A stretch of DNA of 64,000 nucleotides from Rhodanobacter denitrificans (GCA_003241385.1 QFPO01000005.1:1-64000), one strand, 5' to 3'. Numbered from the stretch's first letter, positions 54,067-64,000 are shown. The notes: a model not told the origin generated them from the sequence alone. Made by a program: numbers and translations.

Positions 54067-56679
54067 ATGGCTCGCAGCGAAAAGGCGGTCGAGCGGCAGC
54101 GCGGTGCGGTGCTGATCGTGTCCGGCGATCCGGGCGATCGCGACCGTCTGTGCGCGGTGCTGGACGATCTGGAGTTCGACGCGATCTTCGCCGTCGCCGA
54201 CGTGGTCCAGGCGCGGCTCGTGCTCGGTCAGATCGCGCGACTGAATCTGGTGTTGCTAGCGCTGTCCGGAGACGACCGTGTCGCCGCCACGTTCTGCACC
54301 GAGCTGCGTCAGGCCGCGCCGCTCGATCCGCCGGCGATCCTCGCGCTGATCAGGGCCGATGCGCTGGCGTCGGCGAGCGGACGCGGCTATCTGTCCGGCG
54401 GCCTGGTCACCGACTGGATCGTCTCGCCGGTCGTCGCCGAGGAGGCGCTCGCGCGCATCGCGGTCGTGCTGGACCGGCACGGTGCGCAGGCCGCGTCGCC
54501 GCGCGCCGTCGCCGGCGAGCGGTACCGGTTCGCGTTCGACGACAGCGACGAGGAGATGCTGATCGTCGACGCCGAGAGCGGACGCGTCGTCGACGCCAAT
54601 CCGGCCTTCCTGCTGCGTTCCGGACACGCCCGCGTCCAGGTCGTCGGCGCCCGCGCGGAGGCCTTCGACGGTTTTACGTCGGTCGAGTCGCGCCTGGAGT
54701 CGCTGAACCGTCTGGCCGGCGAGGGCCGCGCCCGCTATGCCGGCTATCGCCAGCGTGCCGACGCCGGCCGCCATCCGGTCGATGCGCAGGTCCATCTGGC
54801 GCTCAGCGCCGGGCGCCCGGTACACGTCTACACGTTCCGGGATCCGGGCGATCTGGGGCGATACCGCCTGGCGATGTCGACGCTGAGCGCGATCCATCGC
54901 ACCGCCGGCGGCGATCTGGCGGTCCAGCAGATCCTGCGTCACGCGATGGACTGGCTCGAATGCGACTGGGGTGTGGTCGCGATGCTGTGTCCGGAGAGTT
55001 CGGAGTTCACGCGTATCCTCGCCGCGGACGATCGCGCGCTGCCGTTCGGGTTGATCGAGAGCAGCGACCGCGAGCCGCTGCTGCGCCTGCTGGTCGAAGG
55101 CGACGATCTGCTCGAGGGCAACGGGGCCTGGCGCGTCGTGCCGGCCGACAGCCTGCTGCGCGCGCGCCACTACGAATGTCTGATCGGCTTCCCGCTGCGC
55201 GACGAACGCGGCGTCGTCGTCGGCGCCTGGGTGATGGCGCGCGCGTTGCCGCTGGAGATCGACGCGCTGATCCGCGACAGCCTGCAGATCGTCGCCACGC
55301 GCCTCGGGCTCGATCTGGAGGTCCGCCAGGCGCGCGAGCAGGGCCGCGCACGCGGGCTGCGCGACGCGCTGACCGGTCTGCCGAACCGGCTGCTGTTCAG
55401 CGACCGGCTCGATTCGACGCTCAAGCAGGCCCATCGCACCGGCGAGAGCTTCGCGCTGCTGTTCGTCGAGCTCGATCCGTTCCTGGCCGGCAGCGCCGTC
55501 GCGACGCCGGTGTCGAGCGACCGCGTGTTGCCGGTCGCGGCACAGCGGCTGCGTGCCTGCGTGCGCGCCTACGACACCGTCGCGCGCTACTCGGGCTGCG
55601 AATTCGTCGTGATCCTGCGCCATATCGTCAAGCGCGAGGACGCGCTGCGCATCGCCGAGAAGATCGTCCGGGCGATGGACGCGCCGGTACCGGTCGAGGG
55701 CGGTCACGGGCACCGCATCCGCACGACGATCGGCCTGAGCTTCCATCCGGACGATGCGATCGCCGCCGACCGCCTGCTGCTGCACGCCGAGGAGGCGATG
55801 CAGGCGGCCAAGAGCATGGGCTACAGCAACTACCAAGCCTACGTGCTGGTGCCCGAGGAATCGCAGCGCCAGCGTCTGGCGCTCGAACAGAAGCTGCGCA
55901 AGGCCGAGCGCAACGGCGAGCTGCGCGTCTACTACCAGCCGCAGATCGACGGGCGCAGCGAGGACATCGTCGGCATGGAGGCGCTGATCCGCTGGGAGAA
56001 TCCGGAGCTCGGCATGATCAGCCCCGGTTTCTTCATCCCGCTGGCCGAGCAGACCGGTCTGATCGTCTCGCTCGGGCAGTGGGTGCTGCGCGCGGCCTGC
56101 GCCGACGCGCGGCGCTGGCAGGCGCGCTTCGGCCTGCCGCTGCGCGTCAGCGTCAACCTGTCCGCGCTGCAGCTGCGCCAGGCCGACCTGGTTGAGCGGA
56201 TCGCCGCGATCCTCGCCGAAACCGGCCTGGATCCGCGTTCGCTCGATCTGGAGGTCACCGAGAGCATCAGCCTCAAGGCGATTCCGAACCTGCTCGACAC
56301 CTTGCAGGCGCTGCGCGAGATCGGCTGCCGGACCTCGATCGACGATTTCGGCACCGGCCAGTCGTCGCTGGACTACATCAAGCGCTTTCCGGCCGACAGC
56401 ATCAAGATCGATCAGGCCTTCGTCCGCAACATCGGCATCGACCCGGACGACGAGGCGATCGTGCGCGCGACGATCGACATGGCGCACAGCCTCGGCCGCA
56501 CCCTGGTCGCCGAGGGCGTGGAGGTCGAGCGGCACGTCGATTTCCTGCGCGCGCACGGCTGCGACGTGCTGCAGGGCTACCTGTTCTGCCGCCCGGTGCC
56601 CGCCCCCACGTTCGAGGCGATGCTGCTCGAGCGCGAGCGGGTGTTCCGGCGCATCGCCGAGCCCTCCGGCGCGCCCTGA
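54067..56679 (+). CDS. c-di-GMP phosphodiesterase: pseudo-receiver, PAS, GAF, degenerate GGDEF, EAL
   Basis: 870 residues. Residues about 13-135 look like a receiver domain, but the phospho-acceptor Asp is replaced (A65 in LVLLAL). A PAS-like segment (about 158-270) and a GAF-like segment (about 280-425) follow. The GGDEF domain (about 430-590) carries S509-G-C-E-F513 at the active site, so diguanylate cyclase activity is unlikely. The EAL domain (about 605-860) looks active: E638-A-L640, the NLSALQL Asn, EVTES, DDFGTGQSSL, a Lys in SIKIDQ and EGVE. It should hydrolyse c-di-GMP, possibly tuned by GAF/PAS ligands and by GTP at the GGDEF. The start 4 bases after the small gene was chosen. Confidence 0.92.
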   Translation: MARSEKAVERQRGAVLIVSGDPGDRDRLCAVLDDLEFDAIFAVADVVQARLVLGQIARLNLVLLALSGDDRVAATFCTELRQAAPLDPPAILALIRADALASASGRGYLSGGLVTDWIVSPVVAEEALARIAVVLDRHGAQAASPRAVAGERYRFAFDDSDEEMLIVDAESGRVVDANPAFLLRSGHARVQVVGARAEAFDGFTSVESRLESLNRLAGEGRARYAGYRQRADAGRHPVDAQVHLALSAGRPVHVYTFRDPGDLGRYRLAMSTLSAIHRTAGGDLAVQQILRHAMDWLECDWGVVAMLCPESSEFTRILAADDRALPFGLIESSDREPLLRLLVEGDDLLEGNGAWRVVPADSLLRARHYECLIGFPLRDERGVVVGAWVMARALPLEIDALIRDSLQIVATRLGLDLEVRQAREQGRARGLRDALTGLPNRLLFSDRLDSTLKQAHRTGESFALLFVELDPFLAGSAVATPVSSDRVLPVAAQRLRACVRAYDTVARYSGCEFVVILRHIVKREDALRIAEKIVRAMDAPVPVEGGHGHRIRTTIGLSFHPDDAIAADRLLLHAEEAMQAAKSMGYSNYQAYVLVPEESQRQRLALEQKLRKAERNGELRVYYQPQIDGRSEDIVGMEALIRWENPELGMISPGFFIPLAEQTGLIVSLGQWVLRAACADARRWQARFGLPLRVSVNLSALQLRQADLVERIAAILAETGLDPRSLDLEVTESISLKAIPNLLDTLQALREIGCRTSIDDFGTGQSSLDYIKRFPADSIKIDQAFVRNIGIDPDDEAIVRATIDMAHSLGRTLVAEGVEVERHVDFLRAHGCDVLQGYLFCRPVPAPTFEAMLLERERVFRRIAEPSGAP

Positions 56680-56727
56680 GCCGGCAAATGCGACACTATC
56701 GGGCCTGGCCGGCGCCTGCCGGCCGAT

Positions 56728-56755
56728 GAAACTTATTCGAGTATGGATGGTCTAG
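56728..56755 (+). promoter_or_regulatory. SigmaE-type (RpoE) promoter of the rpoE operon
   Basis: GAAACTT (56728-56734), a spacer of exactly 16 bases, then TCTAG (56751-56755). The RpoE consensus is GGAACTT-N16-TCTGA or similar, so this is one or two mismatches away. It lies 58 bases before the rpoE start and predicts autoregulation, as known for E. coli rpoE and Pseudomonas algU. Confidence 0.75.
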
Positions 56756-56812
56756 TCTGCCGCTCGACCCGCCCGGGCGATCATCGACAGACCCTTTGGG
56801 AGATGGGCCCGG

Positions 56813-57400
56813 ATGGGCGAAACTGAGTTGGATCAGGCGCTGGTGCAGCGCGTCCAGCACGGAGACAAGCGCGCGTTCGATCTTCTGGTGCGCAAGTACC
56901 AGCACAAGATCGTCGGTGTCGTGTCGCGCTACGTGTCGGACTGGAGCGAAGCCCAGGATGTCGCGCAGGAGGCCTTCCTGCGCGCGTACCGGGCCATCGG
57001 CGCGTTTCGAGGCGACAGTCAGTTCTATACCTGGATGTACAAGATCGCGATCAATACGGCGAAGAACTGGCTGGTGTCGCAGGGCCGGCGTCCGCCGACC
57101 GAGGACGTCGCGATCGAGGACGCCGTTCAGTTCGAGGGAGCGCTGCGCCTCAAGGAGACCGCGACGCCCGACCGCGAACTGATGCGCCAGGAAATTGAAC
57201 GAACCGTGTTCCAGACGGTCGAAAGCCTGCCGGAAGAACTGCGGACCGCGATCACCCTGCGGGAGGTCGACGGACTCAGTTACGAGGAGATCGCCGAATC
57301 GATGAACTGTCCGATCGGCACCGTGCGTTCGCGCATTTTCCGGGCGCGCGAAGCCATCGACGAGAAACTGCGTCCGCTGCTGTCGGACGAGGAAGGTTGA
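56813..57400 (+). CDS. rpoE: RNA polymerase sigma factor RpoE (AlgU type)
   Basis: 195 residues, the group 4 (ECF) envelope-stress sigma factor. Region 2 includes LVRKYQHKIVGVVSRYV and DVAQEAFLRAYRAI; region 4 includes LPEELRTAITLREVDGLSYEEIAESMNCPIGTVRSR in outline. It directs transcription of envelope quality-control genes when released from RseA. It is the first gene of rpoE-rseA-rseB-degP, equivalent to algU-mucA-mucB-mucD of Pseudomonas. A sigmaE promoter precedes it. The ATG at 56813 gives the family N terminus. Confidence 0.96.
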   Translation: MGETELDQALVQRVQHGDKRAFDLLVRKYQHKIVGVVSRYVSDWSEAQDVAQEAFLRAYRAIGAFRGDSQFYTWMYKIAINTAKNWLVSQGRRPPTEDVAIEDAVQFEGALRLKETATPDRELMRQEIERTVFQTVESLPEELRTAITLREVDGLSYEEIAESMNCPIGTVRSRIFRAREAIDEKLRPLLSDEEG

Positions 57401-57407
57401 CCTAGCC

Positions 57408-58067
57408 ATGAGCCACGACTACCGCGAGCCCCTTTCCGCCCTGATGGACGGCGAGCTTCGGCGTGACGAGAGCCGCTTCCTGCTGAAGCGACTGGAGCGC
57501 GACGCCGAACTCGGCGCCGTCTGGGCCCGTTACCACGTGGCCCGCCAGGTGCTGCGTCGGCAGGACGTCCACGCACTGCGGCCCGATTTCGCCGCCGGCG
57601 TGTTCGCGCGCATCGAGGCGGAGAACGTCCAGCCGGCCCGACGCGGCGCGAACTGGGTGCGCTGGGCGTCCGGCGGCGCGGTCGCCGCGTCGGTCGCGGT
57701 TGCCGCCCTGGTGCTGACGCCGCCGGTCGTGGACACCGCTGATACGGCGCCGGCCTCGCAGCCGCGCATGGCGACGGCGCGCAGCGGCGGTGCTCCGGTC
57801 GCGGCGGCGCCCGCGTCGGTGTCGACGCTGCCGCAGGAAGTGCGTGCGCTGCCGGGACCGCTCGTGGTTCCGGTCCAGCCGGCTTCGGCGACGCTCGGCG
57901 ATGGCGACTGGGCACAGCCGGCCGCCGCGCTCGATCCGCGTCTGCAGTCGTATCTGATCCGCCACTACCAGGCCGTCGGCGCGGCCGGCCAGTCGGCCGT
58001 GGTGCCGTACGTGCTGCTGTCGACGCCGGCACAGTCGCCGGCGCCGGCCGACGCCCCCAAGCGTTGA
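57408..58067 (+). CDS. rseA: Sigma-E negative regulatory protein (anti-sigma factor)
   Basis: 219 residues. The N-terminal cytoplasmic anti-sigma domain (about 1-60; EPLSALMDGELRRDE is the RseA N-domain signature) holds RpoE. A single membrane helix (about 87-104) and an Ala/Pro-rich periplasmic part (about 110-219) follow. Stress-triggered cleavage of such proteins in the periplasm and membrane frees the sigma factor. It starts 7 bases after rpoE and precedes rseB. Confidence 0.93.
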   Translation: MSHDYREPLSALMDGELRRDESRFLLKRLERDAELGAVWARYHVARQVLRRQDVHALRPDFAAGVFARIEAENVQPARRGANWVRWASGGAVAASVAVAALVLTPPVVDTADTAPASQPRMATARSGGAPVAAAPASVSTLPQEVRALPGPLVVPVQPASATLGDGDWAQPAAALDPRLQSYLIRHYQAVGAAGQSAVVPYVLLSTPAQSPAPADAPKR

Positions 58068-58107
58068 ATCCGGGCCCGCGCCTGTCTCGCCTCCCGGTGT
58101 GCAGACG

Positions 58108-59073
58108 ATGACGTTCAGGGACGGACTGCGGCGTGCGTGGACCGCCGGTCTGATCGTCTGGTCGATCGCCGCGACGCTGGCCTCGGCGCAGGACGTGGAG
58201 GCGCCCGAGCTGCTGAGCCGCATGAACGCGGCGATGCGCGATCTGGACTACCACGGTGCGCTGATCTACCAGCACGGCAGCCGCATCGATTCGCTGCGGC
58301 TGTTCCACATGGGCGGCGAGAACGAGCGCGAGCGACTGGTCAGCCTGTCCGGTCCGCGCAACGAGATCATCCGTGCCGGCAACACGGTGACCTGCATTCA
58401 GGGCACGCGCGTGCCGACGGTGTTCCCGACGGCACGCCAGCAACTGCTGCCGCTGCTGCCCGACACCGGCGACGAGCGCTATCGTCTGTCCTATTCGACC
58501 CGGCTCGCCGGCACCGATCGCGTCGCCGGCTACGAGGCGCGCATCGTCGAGATCGTGCCGCGCGACGCCTACCGGTACGGCTACCGCCTGTGGATCGAGC
58601 GCGATTCCCACGCGCTGCTGCGCGCGGCGATGGTCGGCAGCGACCAGCGCCTGCTCGAGCAGTTTATGTTCGTCAATCTGACGCTCGGTGCGCCGAGCGC
58701 GGCCGATCTGCTGCCGAGCCGGCCGATCGACCAGGCGACGACGCCGACCGAGGAGCCGCTGCTGCGCGACGGCGGGCGCTGGCAGCTCGGCGACCTGCCG
58801 GCCGGCTTCACGCTGAGCGGCCGGCACCGGCCGGCCGACGGCGGGCCCGATGCCGAGCATCTGGTCATCTCCGACGGTCTGGTCAGCGTGTCGGTCTACG
58901 TCGAGCGGCGCACCGGCGATTCGCCGGAGACGGACGTCGCGATGTCGCGCGGCGTGCTCAGCGTCTACACGCGCATCGTCGATCCGTGGCGCATCACCGC
59001 GCTCGGCAACGCACCGAAGGAAACGATCGAGAAGATCGCGCTGTCGGTCGGGTCGGTGGCCTCGCCTCGATGA
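58108..59073 (+). CDS. rseB: MucB/RseB periplasmic regulator
   Basis: 321 residues with a signal peptide (about 1-24, ending LASAQ). The N-terminal lipoprotein-carrier-like domain has LLSRMNAAMRDLDYHGALIYQHG-type sequence, and the C-terminal domain is smaller. It binds the periplasmic part of RseA and shields it from DegS-type proteolysis until lipopolysaccharide or mislocalised lipoproteins displace it. ATG 58108 was taken; an in-frame GTG at 58099 is possible. Confidence 0.93.
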   Translation: MTFRDGLRRAWTAGLIVWSIAATLASAQDVEAPELLSRMNAAMRDLDYHGALIYQHGSRIDSLRLFHMGGENERERLVSLSGPRNEIIRAGNTVTCIQGTRVPTVFPTARQQLLPLLPDTGDERYRLSYSTRLAGTDRVAGYEARIVEIVPRDAYRYGYRLWIERDSHALLRAAMVGSDQRLLEQFMFVNLTLGAPSAADLLPSRPIDQATTPTEEPLLRDGGRWQLGDLPAGFTLSGRHRPADGGPDAEHLVISDGLVSVSVYVERRTGDSPETDVAMSRGVLSVYTRIVDPWRITALGNAPKETIEKIALSVGSVASPR

Positions 59074-59113
59074 AGCGCTGCTGAAAATCGCCCGGAGCGC
59101 GATCTGCGCCTCT

Positions 59114-59141
59114 GGAACTTTGCGTCGGTGACCTCATCCAA
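59114..59141 (+). promoter_or_regulatory. Candidate sigmaE promoter before degP
   Basis: GGAACTT (59114-59120) is a perfect -35, and after exactly 16 bases comes TCCAA (59137-59141), one step from the TCTRA consensus. It lies 44 bases before the degP ATG, in the gap after rseB, and would let degP respond to RpoE apart from the operon promoter. Confidence 0.65.
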
Positions 59142-59184
59142 GCGGTTCCCGAACACCCGCGACAACTTCCCCACAGGTATTGCC

Positions 59185-60594
59185 ATGACCCTATCCTTCT
59201 CGCGCTGGTTGCTGGTCCCGTTCGTCGGCCTCGCGGTCGCAGCCGCGCAGGCGGCCGACCTGCCGGACTTCACCGATCTGGTCGATCGCTACGGCGGTGC
59301 CGTCGTCAACGTCGAGGCGACCGGCAGCGTCGATACCTCGATGCAGGACGACGAACAGCAGGTGCCCGAGATCTTCCGCCGCTTCTTCGGTCCCGGCGGT
59401 CCGGGCGGCGCGATGCCGCGCGCCCAGGGTCCACGCCGCTCGCTGGGCTCGGGTTTCATCATTTCGGCCGACGGCTACGTGCTGACCAACAACCACGTCG
59501 TCGAGGGTGCCGACGAGGTGCGCGTGCGTCTGTCCGACCGCCGCGACCTCGAGGCCAAGGTCATCGGCACCGATCCGCAGACCGACATCGCATTGCTCAA
59601 GGTCGAGGCCTCGGCCCTGCCGTCGGTTACGCTGGGCGACTCGAGCAAGCTGCGGCCGGGCCAGTGGGTCGTCGCGATCGGCTCGCCGTTCGGTCTCGAT
59701 CATTCGGTGACCGCCGGCATCGTCAGCGCGATCGGCCGCAATACCGGCGGCGGCCAGCAGTACGTGCCGTTCATCCAGACCGACGTGCCGATCAACCGCG
59801 GCAACTCCGGCGGGCCGCTGTTCAATCTGGACGGCCAGGTGGTCGGCATCAACTCGCAGATCTTCTCGAACACCGGCGGCTACATGGGCGTGTCGTTCGC
59901 GATTCCGATCGATCTGGCGATGAACACGGTCGATCAGCTCAAGACCAGCGGCCGCGTGTCGCGCGGCATGATCGGCGTGCAGATCCAGAACGTCGACCGC
60001 GAGACGGCCAAGGCGCTGGGCCTGCCGCGCAGCGGCGGTGCCCTCGTCAACAACGTCACCGTCGGTGGTGCCGCCGAGAAGGCCGGCGTGAAGCTGCAGG
60101 ACGTGATCCTCGGCTTCAACGGGCAGGAGGTCGTCAGCTCGGCCGATCTGCCGCCGCTGGTCGGCATGACCAAGCCCGGCACGAAGGCCGAGCTCTCGAT
60201 CTTCCGCGACGGCAAGACGATCAACGTGCCGATCACGGTCGGCGAGCAGCCGGCCGAGCTCACGGCCGGTACCGGTGGCGGCGGCGCCGTCGGCAGCGCC
60301 TCCAATCCGCTCGGGCTGACCGTCGAGAACCTGACGCCCGAGCAGCGCCGTCAGCTCGATCTGCAGGACGAGGGCGTGGTGATCACGCGCATCGGCGGGT
60401 CGGCGCGTGCCTCGCAGCTGGCGCCGGGCGACATCGTGCTGCGCGTCGGCCGCACGCCGATCAAGACCGCCGCGGACTTCAATGCGGCCGTCAAGAGCGT
60501 CGCGCCGGGCGATTCGGTGATGCTGCTGGTCCGCCGCGGCGACGTCACGCAGTTCGTCGCGATCGGCGTGCCGAAGGCGCGGGACGCCGGCTGA
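59185..60594 (+). CDS. degP: Periplasmic serine protease/chaperone (DegP/MucD, Do family)
   Basis: 469 residues with a signal peptide (1-23). The trypsin-like domain has the triad H104 (TNNHVV), D134 (TDIALLKV) and S208 (RGNSGGPLF). Two PDZ domains follow (about 270-355 and 385-465). It degrades or refolds misfolded envelope proteins and is a classic RpoE target. The MucD-like position, last in the rpoE operon, is shared with Pseudomonas. A strong terminator follows. Confidence 0.96.
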   Translation: MTLSFSRWLLVPFVGLAVAAAQAADLPDFTDLVDRYGGAVVNVEATGSVDTSMQDDEQQVPEIFRRFFGPGGPGGAMPRAQGPRRSLGSGFIISADGYVLTNNHVVEGADEVRVRLSDRRDLEAKVIGTDPQTDIALLKVEASALPSVTLGDSSKLRPGQWVVAIGSPFGLDHSVTAGIVSAIGRNTGGGQQYVPFIQTDVPINRGNSGGPLFNLDGQVVGINSQIFSNTGGYMGVSFAIPIDLAMNTVDQLKTSGRVSRGMIGVQIQNVDRETAKALGLPRSGGALVNNVTVGGAAEKAGVKLQDVILGFNGQEVVSSADLPPLVGMTKPGTKAELSIFRDGKTINVPITVGEQPAELTAGTGGGGAVGSASNPLGLTVENLTPEQRRQLDLQDEGVVITRIGGSARASQLAPGDIVLRVGRTPIKTAADFNAAVKSVAPGDSVMLLVRRGDVTQFVAIGVPKARDAG

Positions 60595-60619
60595 TCCGGG
60601 GCCGACCCCGATTTTCGAT

Positions 60620-60656
60620 GAACGGCGCGCCCTTCCGGCGCGCCGTTCGCGTTTTG
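60620..60656 (+). terminator. Rho-independent terminator after degP
   Basis: A perfect 12-bp stem GAACGGCGCGCC (60620-60631) / GGCGCGCCGTTC (60637-60648), loop CTTCC, then GCGTTTTG. It closes the rpoE-rseA-rseB-degP transcript before lepA. Confidence 0.85.
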
Positions 60657-60690
60657 CGCAGTCCGGTCACCGCGGCGGCGGCCGGTTTTC

Positions 60691-60699
60691 TGCGATAAT
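60691..60699 (+). promoter_or_regulatory. Extended -10 promoter before lepA
   Basis: TGCGATAAT combines an extended TGn with a good -10 (GATAAT), in an AT-richer spot after the degP terminator. No -35 is seen at 17 bases. The lepA ATG is 54 bases downstream. Confidence 0.45.
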
Positions 60700-60753
60700 G
60701 GCCGGCTTGCGCCGATCCGGCCGGCTCCCCCCTCTCCCGTTGCGCGCCAGCTG

Positions 60754-62547
<1,794 letters not shown>

Positions 62548-62566
62548 CGTTCAGAAGGAAATCGGC

Positions 62567-63418
62567 GTGCATTTCAATCTTGCCCTGCTCTTGGTCATCC
62601 TGACCGCCGTCAGCGGTCTCGTCTGGCTGGTCGACTGGCTGTTCTTCGCAAAGGCACGCCGGCGCCGCGTCGAGGCGCTCGGCGACCTGGGCGCGCTGCC
62701 GGCCGAGGAGCGCAGGCTGCGCGAGGAGGCCGCGCTGCGCGAGCCGACGCTGGTGGAGTACGCGCGCTCGTTCTTCCCGGTGCTGCTGCTGATCCTGGTC
62801 GTGCGCTCGTTCATCGCCGAGCCGTTCAAGATCCCGTCCGGCTCGATGATGCCGACGCTGCTGGTCGGCGATTTCATCCTCGTCAACAAGTTCTCGTACG
62901 GCGTGCGCCTGCCGGTGCTCAATACCAAGGTGCTCGACACCGGCGCTCCGCAGCGCGGCGACGTGGCGGTGTTCCGCTTCCCACGCGATCCGCGCCAGGA
63001 CTACATCAAGCGCGTGATCGGCGTGCCGGGCGACCAGGTCACTTATCGCAACCGCACGATCTACGTGAACGGCCAGCCGGTGCCCGACACCTACGTCGGC
63101 CCCTACGTCGGTCCGTCCGAGCCCGGCGGCCCGAACCTGGCCGGCGCGCAGGTCAAGGACGAGAACCTGCTCGGCGTCGAGCACCGCGTGCTGATCCGGC
63201 CGAACCAGCCGCCCGGTCCGGAAGGGACCTGGACCGTGCAGGAAGGGCAGTACTTCGTGATGGGCGACAGCCGCGACAACAGCGCCGACAGCCGGTTCTG
63301 GGGCTTCGTGCCCGAGGAGAACCTGGTCGGCAAGGCCTTCTTGATCTGGATGAACTGTTCAGGCAGCTTCTGCACCGGCGGCTTCGATCTCTCGCGCATC
63401 GGAACCGTCATCCGTTGA
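62567..63418 (+). CDS. lepB: Signal peptidase I
   Basis: 283 residues. Two membrane helices (about 4-27 and 70-83) precede the periplasmic catalytic domain. The dyad is S93 in PSGSMMPTL and K148 in YIKRVIGVPGD; GDSRDNSADSR is the later conserved box. It removes signal peptides of Sec- and Tat-exported proteins. The start is a GTG at 62567 with GAAGGAA in front. Confidence 0.96.
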   Translation: MHFNLALLLVILTAVSGLVWLVDWLFFAKARRRRVEALGDLGALPAEERRLREEAALREPTLVEYARSFFPVLLLILVVRSFIAEPFKIPSGSMMPTLLVGDFILVNKFSYGVRLPVLNTKVLDTGAPQRGDVAVFRFPRDPRQDYIKRVIGVPGDQVTYRNRTIYVNGQPVPDTYVGPYVGPSEPGGPNLAGAQVKDENLLGVEHRVLIRPNQPPGPEGTWTVQEGQYFVMGDSRDNSADSRFWGFVPEENLVGKAFLIWMNCSGSFCTGGFDLSRIGTVIR

Positions 63419-63479
63419 GCCGCGGCCGATCCGGCGCGGCGCCGTGCGTCGCGTCCGACATCGCCTCGAGGGGATCACC

Positions 63480-63890
63480 ATGTTGAGTCAGCGCAACTCC
63501 CGCGTCTTCGCAGCCGGCGACCGGCAGCGCGGCATCACCCTGATCGGCTTCCTGTTCATGCTGGTCATCGTCGGCTTCTTCGCGTATCTGGCGATGCGGC
63601 TGATCCCGGCGTACACCGAGTACATGGGCGTCGTGAAGTCGATGGAGCTGGTCAAGAACGAGCCCAACTCGGCGCAGGCCTCGCCCGAGGAGATCCGGCG
63701 CAGCCTGATGATCAAGTTCGACACGCAGTACGTCGACTCGCAGAGCGTGCCGCCGCAGGCGATCACGGTGCTGCGTCAGGGCGGCGATGCGACGCTGCGC
63801 GTGGCCTACGAGAAGCGCATTCCGTTCGCCTACAACGTCGACCTCGTCGTCAGCTTCGACAAGTCGGTCAATCTCGGGGGCGGCTATTAA
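63480..63890 (+). CDS. DUF4845 pilin-like membrane protein
   Basis: 136 residues with one N-terminal helix preceded by a basic-Gly stretch (RQRGITLIGFLFML), similar to a type IV pilin prepilin segment but without the normal Glu at position 5. The C-terminal part is the DUF4845 domain. Function is unknown; it is invariably found between lepB and rnc in Xanthomonas and Pseudomonas. ATG 63480 with GAGGGG in front was chosen over a GTG at 63444. Confidence 0.88.
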   Translation: MLSQRNSRVFAAGDRQRGITLIGFLFMLVIVGFFAYLAMRLIPAYTEYMGVVKSMELVKNEPNSAQASPEEIRRSLMIKFDTQYVDSQSVPPQAITVLRQGGDATLRVAYEKRIPFAYNVDLVVSFDKSVNLGGGY

Positions 63891-64000
63891 GGCCGATCAG
63901 GCCCTGGGGCATGCCTTCGCCGATGCGCGCCTGCTGCAGCAGGCGTTCACCCATCGCAGTGCCGGCCGCCCGAACAACGAGCGGCTCGAGTTTCTCGGCG
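63886..64000 (+). CDS. rnc: Ribonuclease III (5' part, cut by the window end)
   Basis: The last bases translate as ADQALGHAFADARL, then LLQQAFTHRSAG and NERLEFLG, the unmistakable N terminus of RNase III, including the Glu-rich NERLEFLG catalytic segment. It processes rRNA and double-stranded RNA. The start is unclear. No ATG, GTG or TTG lies close upstream in frame; ATT at 63886 overlaps the DUF4845 stop, and the nearest ATG (63787) would add 33 residues of shadow sequence inside DUF4845. Confidence 0.82.
   Translation, partial: MKADQALGHAFADARLLQQAFTHRSAGRPNNERLEFLG

Overview
The window is high-GC DNA (roughly two thirds G+C) with dense, mostly housekeeping gene content. It looks like a chromosome segment of a gammaproteobacterium of the Xanthomonadales/Lysobacterales, probably near Rhodanobacteraceae. 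This rests on the neighbourhoods (LysM-dprA-topA-tsaC opposite def-fmt-rsmB-DUF4390-ntrY; rpoE-rseA-rseB-degP followed by lepA-lepB-DUF4845-rnc; gspA/gspB), on gene flavour, and on an F-x-DGF-[DE]-P-P motif in secreted proteins. The taxon is inferred from recall, not from a search. I saw no rRNA, tRNA, CRISPR array, prophage or insertion sequence.

Layout. 1-3.5 kb: copy 1 of a dispersed repeat, a phospholipase D-like protein, a BASS-family transporter and repeat copy 2 (inverted). 3.6-7.8 kb: nrdA-nrdB (minus strand), led by a cobalamin riboswitch and a candidate sigma70 promoter. 7.9-11.7 kb: a secreted protein of unknown function, a Gate-domain membrane protein, a 65-residue membrane protein and a VNG-repeat envelope protein. 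11.8-16 kb: gpmI, an EnvC-like amidase activator and an S41 protease. 16-16.8 kb: an RNA-like intergenic region ending in a strong terminator. 16.8-20 kb: a DUF1800/DUF1501 export pair. 20-31.5 kb: tsaC, topA, dprA and LysM on minus, opposite def, fmt, rsmB, DUF4390 and an NtrY-like kinase. 31.7-37.4 kb: the ybbA/ybbP ABC system divergent from tesA, an isoaspartyl peptidase and an ODP-like metallo-beta-lactamase protein. 37.5-48.3 kb: S9 peptidase, polA, rhomboid protease, GspB and GspA, a BI-1 protein and an aldehyde dehydrogenase. 48.3-51.4 kb: repeat copy 3 and an Ig-like secreted protein with its own terminator and an operator-like dyad upstream. 51.4-56.7 kb: a FadB/FadJ-type bifunctional protein, a small protein resembling the N-terminal part of Ycf46-type AAA proteins, and a receiver/PAS/GAF/degenerate GGDEF/EAL protein. 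56.7-64 kb: rpoE-rseA-rseB-degP with two sigmaE-type promoters, then lepA-lepB-DUF4845-rnc, with rnc cut by the window edge.

The most notable items are: (1) a three-copy mosaic repeat with a conserved head and tail around a variable period-6 AGCNNN tract; (2) a B12 riboswitch on class Ia ribonucleotide reductase, which predicts a B12-dependent reductase elsewhere in the genome; (3) near-consensus sigmaE promoters before rpoE and degP; (4) a free-standing domain resembling the non-ATPase part of Ycf46 proteins, joined to a c-di-GMP phosphodiesterase gene; and (5) an NtrY-like kinase with no NtrX next to it.
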